Positions 24,301-36,300 of a DNA stretch of 64,000 bases are shown piece after piece. Made by a program: the position numbers and the translations under genes. The notes beneath the pieces are model-generated. The model searched no databases. It saw nothing but the letters and a program-made list of their open reading frames with translations, and had not been told where the DNA came from. The DNA comes from Lonicera japonica (taxonomy: Eukaryota; Streptophyta; Magnoliopsida; Dipsacales; Caprifoliaceae): positions 372,001 to 436,000 of the forward strand of contig JAKCWG010000953.1 in assembly GCA_021464415.1 (NCBI GenBank). The letters are read 5' to 3'. Every line of letters begins with the position of its first letter. The stretch's first letter is position 1.

Positions 24301-27300
24301 CGGGCGCGTTTTGACACGCTCCCGCTATCACCCGAGCCTTCCTCGGGAGTAAGATCAACGACTGGGACCCTGGGAGCAGGAGGAGCTGCCGCCTGGGAAG
24401 GACCCGTAGACTGAACCGGTGCCGTCGGACGGATCACCGAAGATCGGGATCGCCTAGAAGTCCGACTGCTACTCCGCCTAGACTCCGACCGAACATGAGA
24501 GGAGGTCAGGGGGTCGTCCGGCCGTAAGGAGACGTCGATAGCCCTCTGATAATCACGCATGTAGGCCGGAGGGTCTCGACCGACGTACTGGAGCAGGTTC
24601 CAGTTGTAAAGATACTGGGCGTGCCAAGCCCGTAGGTCTGCCACCCGTACACTCACCCGCTGTAAAAAGACATAAGATAAAAGAATCAGCACAGTCAAAA
24701 TAGATAGATATGGATGTAAAGGTATCAAGAGAAGTTGAAGAAAGTACCTTGTCATCAGGGCGACCACCCAGATAGTCAAAAGTATCCTCAGGAAGGGGGT
24801 ACTCCGGGACGGGATATCGACGTAATCCAGCGCCAACGTAAGAGATGTCCCTGGGGAGTGGGGGTAGATCTACCCACGGAATAGACGTCCCCGTCGGAAC
24901 ACCAGCAGAAGTGGACCCGCCCTCCTCGCGGATCGGGAACAAGGGAGGCCGGGATGAAGAACCCCCGAAACCTGGAGATCGGGCAGGAGGACCCATGACA
25001 GTCGTCGGAAGAGGAGTCAACGTGGCGTAGGTACGGACCCCCGAAGGATCCACTATGGCCGTCGCCCCCAAAGGAGGTACCCCACTAGAAGGAGTAGCCA
25101 CCGCAGCTGGAGGAGTCCGCCCGAACTGCTCGTAGTATGCCCCCAGGTCCGCAGGCTCCCAAGACCTCTCCGACAATCCCGCTCTCCCCGCAGCAGCCTC
25201 AGCAGCAGCAAAAAGAACCCCCGGAGACACAGAAGGGCCGGTGGGAAACTCGAAACCCTCAGCACGCTGCTCCCTCACAGGTGTCGCCTGAGGTGACGGC
25301 TCCGAAACAGCTGTCGCATCACCTCCCTCACCCTCTGGCTGACCACCGCCCTCGGCCGCAGCAGGAACATCCCTCTCTCCCTCAGGATCCTCGTCCTCAG
25401 AATCCGGAATGTTGTCCCTCTGATCAGGGACAGGTGGCAAGTGACCCGGAACCGCCCTAGCTAAATGGGTCTGTCCCCGTATGTAGTTGGGATCACCTCC
25501 CAATGCCCGGTACCTCTCATAGAAGACCCGTCCCCGAGTCCCCTTCGGCTCCCTCATCAGATAACGGGCAACAAAAATGGGGTAGTCTCCCTCCTCGACG
25601 AACGTCTGGAAGCCGAGTCCGTCGACCAAGGCCTGCACCGTCACCGGATCGATCTCGCCCGTCCGCCTCATCAGAACAGGAGGGAATAATGGAACACGAG
25701 GCCACTGGGACGGCGTGTGCTGGCGAATGACCCTCTCACCCAAGAAGAAGAGAAGGCCGTACTCATCCCGGATAAGCCGCCTAGTCCTCGAGGCGGTCAG
25801 GGCGCGGCCATACCCATAATGGGGACTCAGATCACCCCAAGGGGCCCCCTCAACCTGAAAAGAAAACAAGTTTTTTATTCTCAATAATTTATATATTCTA
25901 TCTAACTATCAAAGAGCAAGAGAACTAAAATATTTACTTGCTCCTCCAACAGGTCGTGAACGGCAGCAGCTCCGGTCTCCCGAGTCCGGTATACATAGGG
26001 AGCCCGGTAGTTCCCCGCAATGAATCGGCGAAAAAAAGGAAACTGGTCCTCGTTCTCAACGAGGAGATCCACCTGGGCACGACCCAGGCGGGTATAAGCA
26101 ACAAACTAGCTCTGAAAAGGAAAGATAAAAGAAATCAGCAATGATCAACAGGTAATATGTAAAGAACTGAAGCAAGGACAAAAGGACTAAAGTATGTACC
26201 TCCCACAGCAGAGAAAAGCCCTTGAGGTTCAGGGCTAAATGGCGAGAGACCTGGTCCATGGCATCATAGAGGACTGCAAGAATGAAGCCTCCCCAGTCAT
26301 AGTCAAACATGAGGCTGAAGTCCCGAAGATAGGGCAACCACCAAAGATGAGCCGTGTCCCCACCACGAGCCTCGAATAAATCATGGAGTGTCAACAGAAG
26401 AAGGACGCGGGCATACTGGCGCGCCTCCTGACGGGTCATAGGAACCCCTGAAGCAACTAGCCGAGCTCTCTCTGTGGCTAGCCGCGTAACTAAGACACCC
26501 CGAGGAATCGTATCACCAGAACTCCGTCGCTCCGGGAACCATCCAAGCGCACTAACAATACCCTCTGTCGTCAGACGCAAAGGGACATCGATCTGAATGG
26601 GGACCCCCCCCGAAGGAATCCCGGTCAGAGCAAAAAGATCGAGGGGTGTCATCGTCATCTCACCCCAGCTCCAATGGAAGGTATGAGTAGTATCCCACCA
26701 ATGGCAAGCCAGTGCTGACACCAAAACTGCCGCCCTAGAAACCCGCTCTGGGAGGGCGTCGAAGAGGGAGCCAAAAGGAGTCGCAAGAATCAACTCCTGG
26801 ACAGGGGCCGGTGCCCGTCGCCACTCCGAAGATATAGTGTTGGGAGAACCCCAACCCCGGCCAACCCACTGCAGACAAAAGAAAGAGATATTGGGTTATA
26901 GGGGTAAATTATGTAATTTTCCAAAACCTGAGGGTACTTTGGTGTAATTATGAGAGTTATAGGGCTATAGGGGTAAATTATGTAATTTTCCAAAACCTAA
27001 GGGTACTTTGGTGTAATTATGAGAGTTATAGGGCTATAAGGGTAATTTTCCAAAACCTGAGGGTACTTTGGTGTAAATATGAGAGTTATAGGGCTATAAG
27101 GGTAAAATATGTAATTTTCAAAAACCTGAGGGTATTTTGGTGTAATTATGAGAGTTATAGGGCTATAAGGGTAATTTCCAAAACCTGAGGGTATTTTGGT
27201 GTAATTATAAGAGTTGTAGGGCTATAGGGGTAAATTATGTAACTTTCCAAACCTGAGGGTACTTTGGTGTAATTATGAGAGTTATAGGGCAATAGGGGTA

Positions 27301-30300
27301 AATTATGTAATTTTCCAAACCTGAGGGTACTTTGGTGTAATTATGATGGTTATAGGGCTATGGGGGTAAAGTATGTAATTTTCCAAACCTGAGGGTACTT
27401 TGGTGTAATTATGATAGTTATAGGGCTATAGGGGTAAATTATGTAATTTTCCAAACCTGATGGTACTTTGGTGTAATTATGAGAGTTATAGGGCTATAGG
27501 GGTAAAATTATGTAATTTTCCAAAACCTAAGGGTACTTTGGTGTAATTATGAGAGTTATAGGGCTATAGGGGTAAATTATGTAATTTTCTAAACCTGAGG
27601 GTACTTTGGTGTAATTATGAGAGTTATAGGGCTATAGGGGTAGATTATGTATTTTTCCTAAATCCTAAGAGGTATCACAGGTAAAAGTATGTGTTCGCTA
27701 AAAATCGGGCGTTATTCAAGGCAGACATGCATACTAACATTATTGAAAATGAAATACAGGAAACGACAAGAAACAGAACAGATAAAGAAGACATACCAGA
27801 GATCGACGGCGAATCTCGTGAGAGACAGGCTCCATCAAGAGCCACGGGACATCTGGGACTGGAGCAGCTCGGATAGCATCTCGATAGACCACCGCTCGAC
27901 CGCGGTCTATCCCATCCTCATCGTACCAATCCAAGTCCGCCCAGTCATCATGATGAGGGCTGCAGCGGAGAACGCCTTGAGCGTCAGTGAAGGTGACCTC
28001 CTCCTGGTCACCCTCCAGTCTGTCGGGATAAGCAAGGTCCATCAGGTATAGGTAGGATATATGAAGAAGGCCGGAAAAGTCGAAAACGCGACAGAGCTTC
28101 CGCGCTAGGAACAAGAGAGAAGGAGAGTTAGAGAGAGAAAGAGAAAGGAGAGAATGAGGTGGAATGAGCTCAGCAGGAGGCTTATATAGTGGGTCAGTTT
28201 GTCGCGCGACAAATGGCCACATTGTCGCGCGACAAAGGGCTCCCCACCGAAGTGTCGCGCGACAATCTCCCATCCCCCCTGATTTTTTGACCTTTTTCTC
28301 ATTTTTACCTCCTGCAGGAAGACTTCCGAGGGGCAGTTTTCGAAAAGATTGCTAAAACCGCACACCCATGATAAAGATTTCAACGAGCAAACTTCCAAAT
28401 CATCTCCCCGAAAAATGCGAGAGCGGAATGCCACGATTAAAAGTAGTCTCTGATCTCACAGAAGGACCGAGACCATCAATTAAGAAAAAGCAGAATAGCG
28501 AGATAAGACGGGAATAGAAAAAATTGAAAGAGTAGAAAAGAGAAATAACCCGTATGAGCGCCCAAAGCGAGCAAGAGAAACAGAAAAGAAGAGTGGCAGG
28601 GAGAGCCACACCAAAAGTGACAGCTAGGCCAAATCGGCTCAGGGCTTCGTTTTGGGTGAGTAAGGCTCCTGATCACGACAAAGGGATAAAAAGACTCCTG
28701 GTCAAAAACAGAGAGGGCCAGGAAGAGTCTTTCCCAAAAGAGGGAGAAATAAGGGCATCAAAAAACAGAAAACGATGTTGGGCCTACCAAAAAGAGAAAC
28801 TGAGAAAAGAACAGAGATCAGAGATTGGACTTTTAGACAAATTTTCTTTTCAGCACGATACAGGAGAGATGGTTTGGAAAATCCTCGAATCATCACACTG
28901 CGGAAAGCAAAAGAAAATCGAAGACTGCCTTCTGAGAAAAGTACCCTCACTCGAGGAAAACATGAGAACGAAATTCAAGAAAGATACAGGAAAGCGGACA
29001 TTCGGATAAGATTTGACCTCGAGGAGCTCTTTTCACCCTCACGAAAGCTTCTCTTTCTCACTCTAGCAGTCTAAAGAGAGACAAATTAAATTTTAAAAAT
29101 CACAAACATAAGCCCTCTTCAGAGGCAAAATCACAAGCCCTCTCCAGAGGCAAAAGTTACTCATGAAAGTCCTCCCAGAGGCAGTTTTCCTTCTTCTTAC
29201 AGATCTAGAAGCCCTCCCAGAGAGGCACAACGGTAGTCCTCCCACCTGAGGCGGAGCCCTCCCAGAGAGGCACAACGGTAGTCCTCCCACCTGAGGCGAA
29301 GCCCTCCCAGAGAGGCACAAACGGTAGTCCTCCCACCCGACGCGAAGCCCTCCCAGAGAGGCACAACGGTAGTCCTCCCACCCGAGGCGAAGCCCTCCCA
29401 GAGAGGCACAACGGTAGTCCTCCCACCCGAGGCGAAGCCCTCCCAGAGAGGCACAACGGTAGTCCTCCCACCCGAGGCGAAGCCCTCCCAGAGAGGCACA
29501 ACGGTAGTCCTCCCACCCGAGGCGAAGCCCTCCCAGAGAGGCACAACGGTAGTCCTCCCACCTGAGGCGTAGCCCTCCCAGAGAGGCACAACGGTAGTCC
29601 TCCCATCTGAGGCGCAAATGGTAGTCCTCCCATCTGAGGCGCAAAGAAGATCAATGGTAGTCCTCCCATCTGAGGCAAGTGGAACAAGTCAAAGCCCTCG
29701 AGAGAGGCAATGAGGTAACAAAAGCCCTCTCCGGAGGCACTCACAAGCACTTTTTGCATAAACACTTCTTTAGAGTTCATGCGGGAGCCATGGATCATGG
29801 TCTCTTCCAGTCGCCTCAATTGCTTGCAAGCAAGGAGCTTGAGTCGAGAGGGTCTGTAGACACCCCGATCCGTGACCCCCGCAAGAACCCTAACGACCTA
29901 CGAGACTACTATTTTTTGGGGTCCAGGACACACCCGAGCACCCGAAACTACCCCGGGGGGGTTTGTTGCGCGACAAACCTATTTTTATGAAGGATTGTCG
30001 CACGACATATCACATTGTCGCGCGACAATCATTGGAATGTCGCGCGACAATCCCGTTATGTCGCGCGACAATCCCGTTATGTCGCGCGACAATCCCTCTC
30101 TGCACCAGACCAACCACTTTCTGACACATCACAGTGTCAGGACCCATCACTTCAGCCGCTTGTCGCGCGACATACAGGAATGTCGCGCGACAAACGGATA
30201 TGTCGCGCGACACTTGCCCTTTTTGGGGAAATGTCGCGCGACAATCTTCCCCGAGCAGTATAAATAGGCCAACACCCCCAAGGGTTCAGGGGCAGCAATT

Positions 30301-33300
30301 GAAATCTGAGAATTTGGAGCTTTAGATTTGATTTTTATCAAGCATTTTTCTACTATTATCTTATTTCTGAAGAATTATCGAATCTATCCTCGACACTCGA
30401 CGTGTCCCGTCTCCGGAATCGATTTCTCGGAAATATCTAAAGAAAGAGAAGATTATTAACGCCAGAGATCCCTCTGCCGTATTATATTTTCTTTCTTATT
30501 ATTATTCTCATCGGGAAGGTAAAGAAAGTCCCTTCTAGTATTTAAAATTAGATATCTGTGTACTTGTTTTACTTCTATTATTCTGTCCACGTTTTATTTG
30601 AATAAACTTATTGTCAAGTTACAAATAGTCTATCGTTTTCGACACAAAAGACCCTGATAAAACCACTTTCAAAACCAGAAGAGTAAGTACATTATCGTCC
30701 GGATAAACCCTGTTTTCAAACCCCGGACCGATAAAAGACTTATCTAGGAATTAAAATCCACATATCCTGTCTTTTTCATAGACTGCGATGTGTCTGATAA
30801 ACTCTCCTCAAAGAGTTCTAATTCCATATTGAATTAGTCCCGACATAAAGATCCGAACTTTTCCAAAAATAATCACAACTCGAGAAAACCGTCATTATCT
30901 GAGGAAATAATACGAAATACTCTTTCAAAATAAAAGGTTTTTTGTCATTTGTCATTTACATCTTTTAATTTATAAAAACATCGGATCTCGGAATACAAAG
31001 GTTTTCACCCCTTTTTTCCCATTTTTCCCGAGAAATAGGGTTTTCTTTTAGAAAGTAGTAGACTATCGGTAAAAACATCCAAGTTTTTCAACATAGAATA
31101 AATATATAAGTCCACTAGAGACCGAAAGGGCGGAATGGGTGCTTAACACCTTCCCAAACCGTAATATAGTTCCCGAACCCTATAGAAACCTGGTTTCGCA
31201 GACAAACGTGTAAAGAAAGGCTTATCTATAGCCTTTCCCCTTACACAACCTTTTTGTCCGTTTTCTCGTGAAACATACTGGCGACTCTGAACGAACCCCT
31301 TTGCATCTAGAATAGACGTAGGGACACCCGATATGAATTATCAAAACAAACTCCAAGCAAATGGAACGACGGGATCCTTTCCGACGTTTCAGACCACCAC
31401 GAACGGGGACGAGACCCGGGGGGTCGCATTTGCGGAATCTCACAGTGCCTGACCAACTTTAGCACGGCTCCGAGCCGTGCCAAATAAGGCCGTACCAATT
31501 TATTTAACACGGCTTCACACCGTGCTTAATTCGTACATTTTCTTGGTCAAAGGGTACCAATTTCACCAAATTTGATACCACTATAGCACGGATAGTTACC
31601 GTGCCAATATTATGACACGTGTCATCTCGATAACTTTCCACGTGTCATCATAGTAATGATATAATAATATCGTTGGTGGCACTGCGTAGGCACCCTTTTG
31701 GAATGGTTTAGACACTGCATAGGCACCCTTTTGGAACTGTTTTGGCACTGCAAAGGCACCCTTTTGCCACAGTTATAGCACTGTCGACAATCTAGACACT
31801 AATTAAATATAGAACGGTTTTGGCACGGTTCTTAGCCGTGCCAAAATGACCGCTAAATTATGCTGCTACTGCCTGTTTTTTTGGTTTTCAGTTTTTCCCT
31901 GTTGTATTTGCTTTTAATTTTTCCACCCATTGCATAGTATTCAAACATCCAACAAAAAACCATACAAAATACAATTGCTTCACAATAAATACAATCACAC
32001 CCAATTAAATTCAAAAAAACCACAATAAATACAAATACATCTCAATATAACTAAGCAAGGAATAATATTATATTAACTTCACAAAACAAAGTCATTTGAT
32101 GAGATTATGTCTTCCTAAATTACAAGTTTGTACTAGATTGCATAATATTGATGTTTACATTTGATAGCAAGCTAAGGACCAAAAAAACTCAAACATTAGT
32201 TTAAGACAAAAAAACCTCCAAATGTTTTTCCACCATTAGTTAGCAACCTCCCCTTGCTACTTAGTATATGCAAGTAGATATCCCAAAAAATATATATTAG
32301 CACCCCCAAACTTCAATTGAAGGCAAAAAGAACCCTAAACTTTTAAGTACTCCAAGCTTCCACCATTAGTTAGCAATCACCCTTTGCTACTTTAATATAT
32401 ATACACCTGTACAAGGTAATATAATAAAAAAACAATATATTAGAATGCTAAAACTACTTTATAAAAAACTAGAATTTTAATGAAAGCAATGTTGAGATAA
32501 GTTAAACTAAATTTATATTAAGTAAACATAAATAAATCACAAGAGTTGAGAGTACTTACTAATGCATCTAATCATCAATGCAAGGAAGAAAGTCATCGTG
32601 CCAATACATAATCCCACCAACACCTACATCTTCCAATGTGGTAGCACATCCTTGTTGTCCACCCCACAATGAATGGTTAGGCATTACTATTTTATCAAGT
32701 ACAACTTTAACTTCCCTAAGTTTCAATTTATGGCCATGCACCTCGGTGACGGCCCCAATATTCAATTTCCTACCACGCCCGACAATTTCACTCTTGTAAG
32801 AAAGTATGTTGCAATTTATCTCATCGTCTCCAACTTGAGAATGAGTTGTTAAGCGAGTATGAGGGACACTAAAAGGATTTTCAAAAGTAGGAGTTTCGGT
32901 TGTACGTGAATTTTCAAAATTGTGTCCAACACTCACAAATTTTCCACTTTTAAAGTCTTCAATAAATTGTGTGAATGCCGACTTCATTCGCTCCACTTCT
33001 TCCGTAAGGTTGTCCACTTTCGCCTCGCAACCATTATCTTTCATGCTAACTTCGGCAAGCATTTCACGTGCAAATGCCGAAGCCAACATGGCTTTTCTAG
33101 AAATATTAGAGCCGACACAACGCACTCTTCCTCTTGAATCTTTCCCAAATACTTCATAAATAGGACCACTATCCAAGGTTTCTTTCTCGCCCCTCTCTTG
33201 AAATACCTTCAAAAGTAACTTGATTTGATTCTGCAAATAAAGACAAAAATCATATTTATACTACATTTTAACAAGTTATATGTTAGACGAATAAAATTAA

Positions 33301-36300
33301 CATTTAAAGAATAACGAACCGCAAATTTCTCATCATGTGGCGCGTACACCCCTTCTTTTGTCTTATGACTATCCAACCATAATTCTGCACGACTAGGTGG
33401 GCGGCCATGTGTTTCTTCCCATATCTCAGCTGTTCGGGCATATCCATGACGACCCGTATTATGGGTGGTCTTTTGCTCACAGTTATCTTTAATATCCTTA
33501 TTCCGCTTTCTTAATAGTCGTTGGGTTTCCGTATCCTCATTATCACAAAATTTCTCCCAATCTTCACTTTTAATTAAATCTGGGACTTTTTCCTTCCATT
33601 TAATAGCATCACTGCCCACAAAGTTCTCTCTTCTTAGCCTTGATTTTAACTTCTTCCAAGCATCATTGGCTTTAGTCAAAAAGATTCTTCTTTGAGAATC
33701 TTTCACCTCCGGATATTCTGCCTACAAAATATTATGTATATAAAAGTATAAGTTTAACAATTAATAGAAAGTGGGCCTAATAAGTATAAATTTTACCTTA
33801 TATTTAGTCCATAACGCATCCTTATATCGTTCCGGGACAAGTGGCCATGCTTTGTAACATATGGGAATATGAGTCCTTGCAAGTTGTCCTAGCCTTGTAG
33901 CGGAATTACCTTTGTCGCCTATTGGAAGACCATTTTCATTGAATTTTAATCTTTTAGCAGTTTCACCCACCGCCGAAGAACCTGTGGCTGCCCTTGATCG
34001 AGATGTTGATCTTGGTGTTTCACCATCGGTTGGTGCCGTGTTTGAAGTATCACCAACATGCGACATATTCACTCTTACAATCAACCAAAAATAGTGCGTT
34101 AAAAGTTAGCAAAATAGAGCACAAACTCAATCTAAATTAGGCATTAAATAAAATAAAAAGTCCTCCAAAATAGCAGCCCAAAAAACAGTGAATAACATCC
34201 CTAAATGACTTGGTATTCTAGTTTTGTCTTCTAGCAATCATATTTCTTTTGCGTATTAAAGCGATTTATATCTCAACAGCTAAAGTTTGTAATTTACAAC
34301 ATTAAGAGTAGTATTAGTAAGAATATCACACCTGTTTTACATGGTCTTGAGTATTGGAGCGAGATATATATTTGTAATATCCTGCCAACACAAAACTAGA
34401 ACACAAAGAGAAGTGATAAAAAAGGGAATAAGTATAGGGACTGTTAGATAGCATCAAATAATACTCTATATAAGAACATTAAAGTAACCTTCATCTCCAT
34501 TATCCATAAAAAAAACACAAAAAAAAAAAACTTGAAACACAAAAGTAAGCTTCATCTCCATTATCCATTAAAACTAATAAGATACTTAATAAGAGATAAT
34601 AAAAAGGATACAAATATGGCATACAAAAATAAACAAGAACTTGAACTAAACATTAGACATTGTAGCTAATTATCTTCGGTGTCTAGAAGCCTAATCAACT
34701 TCTCATTTTCTTCGAGGATGGAAATTGGTCAAAGAAATTGTTAAATATTACTTTCAATGGCCAAAGAAATTGGTCAAAGAAAAGTTAAGAAAGCAGAATG
34801 TATAATACTTTAGTTACACATATGAAATATTGTTAAATATTACTTTCAATGGCCAAAGAAATTGGTCCCCTAAATGTGGAGCAAAAGTGGCTAAAATAAT
34901 AGAGGCAAAAGTGGTCCACTATCTGTAATTTGATGTTGCAATCCAGGCAAATCAATTATATATATATTGTCCCTTAAGAATCAATTATATATATATATTA
35001 TTATTATTATTTGCTTGATGAAAGAAATTAAACGCATGCCAAGGATATGTATAGATCAAGCATTTAATTGGTCCTTTACATCACCAAAAAAAGAAAACTA
35101 GATCTGAGCAAACTGCATATATTACCCTTAATTTCGCACCCATAAATTTCTTTAATACTAGATCTGAGCAAACTTAAGTTAGGATTTGGAGTAAAAATAG
35201 AGTGAGGTGAGGATTTGAAGGGAAAATCTTACATTCAAGTTCGGCGAAGGAAGTCCAATGTTGATTGTTCGTTGGTGAGGAGTGATGGACGAAGAGGAGA
35301 GATGAGCGACAGAGGATCAATAGCAAGACGGCATTGAAGGATGCCGACAGAGGCTGGCGGCTAGCGGCTGGCGACTGGCGGCGGAGGAAGGGGCTGCGAG
35401 GCGTAAGGGGCGGCGAGGAGTGAGAGGCGGCACGGAGTTAAGCTTTTCAATGAGTGTGAGTGAGAGTGAGGAAAGAAAGAGAAAAAAATATCTCAGGTCT
35501 AAAAGGAAATTTGTCTAAAGTAATATAAAAATAAAAATTGAAAATAGCTAATTTGTTCAATTTAAGAAATTAGAAGTAAGATTGGATCAATTAATTTTAT
35601 TCAATTTAAGAAGTAAGAAATTAGTTATCAATTTATACTTTTAGAACCGGATAAATATATTCCACCCTTATAAGTAATATTATTTTATCTCATGGTTGTT
35701 GAATAACAAAATGAATATAAAAATTATTTTTTTATTAAATTTTTTTATTTTGATATTTGATGGGGTTAAATACTAATTTTACCATTGGCCTACAAAGGTA
35801 ATTCAACATTTTTTACCTCCGGTAAAATCCTATTTTTACCCCCGGTAAAATCTCATTCAAAAAATCATTCAAAAAATCCGGTTACCCAAGGAGATAAAAT
35901 CCAAAAAAGAGATAAGTTATTTTTTGATAACTCATATATGATTTTTTATCTTTGTTTTAATATATCTAAAGTCGTATCATTTTCTTACGATCAATAATTT
36001 TTATTGTAGAAAAAATTGATGAGCTTCCAAAAGATTACTTCCTGAATGTAATTCTTATCAAGTTCATCCAACAAATCACAAGAAATAAATTGAAAAAATT
36101 TTCAACGGATATCAAACTTCCACAAATGGATTTCGAAAAAATTGCTATCAACATATAAGGGCCATGCTTTAAACAATCACAAATGGAGCATCTCCGGAAT
36201 ACTTTTACAAAATCCTCACTAGAGATACACATTATCTAGTCATTCAGAAAAGGCTGAAGAATCTGAAAATCATCAGCATCAAAATTCAAAACAGTACTTA

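Larger units (their letters stand above)
13143..31444 (+). mobile_element. Tat-lineage Ty3/gypsy LTR retrotransposon with two antisense genes, target duplication GTGCC
   Basis: Near-identical LTRs (13143-14711 and 29855-31444) and a perfect 5-bp target duplication GTGCC (13138-13142, 31445-31449) define an 18,302-bp insertion. The PBS matches the 3' end of a tRNA-Arg. The order gag, protease, RT, RNase H, a second archaeal-type RNase H, integrase marks the Tat/Ogre group. The 7.5 kb between pol and the 3' LTR holds a DUF7745-like gene and a PMD gene on the minus strand and two minisatellites. By eye the LTRs differ at about a dozen bases plus one 21-bp repeat unit, so the insertion is young. 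Stops in gag-pol make this copy defective for its own proteins. Confidence 0.95.

Noticed and set aside
24845..25730. Plus-strand Pro/Arg-rich frames
   Set aside because: Shadows of PMD exon 4, caused by its high GC content.
28554..29009. Plus-strand Lys/Glu-rich frame of 151 codons in the Tat element
   Set aside because: No domain, strongly purine-biased sequence; other frames of the region are open as well.
29093..29819. Long minus-strand frames (183, 130 and 204 codons) before the 3' LTR
   Set aside because: They are open because the 45-bp repeat is a multiple of three; all three frames of one strand are open, which a real gene would not show.
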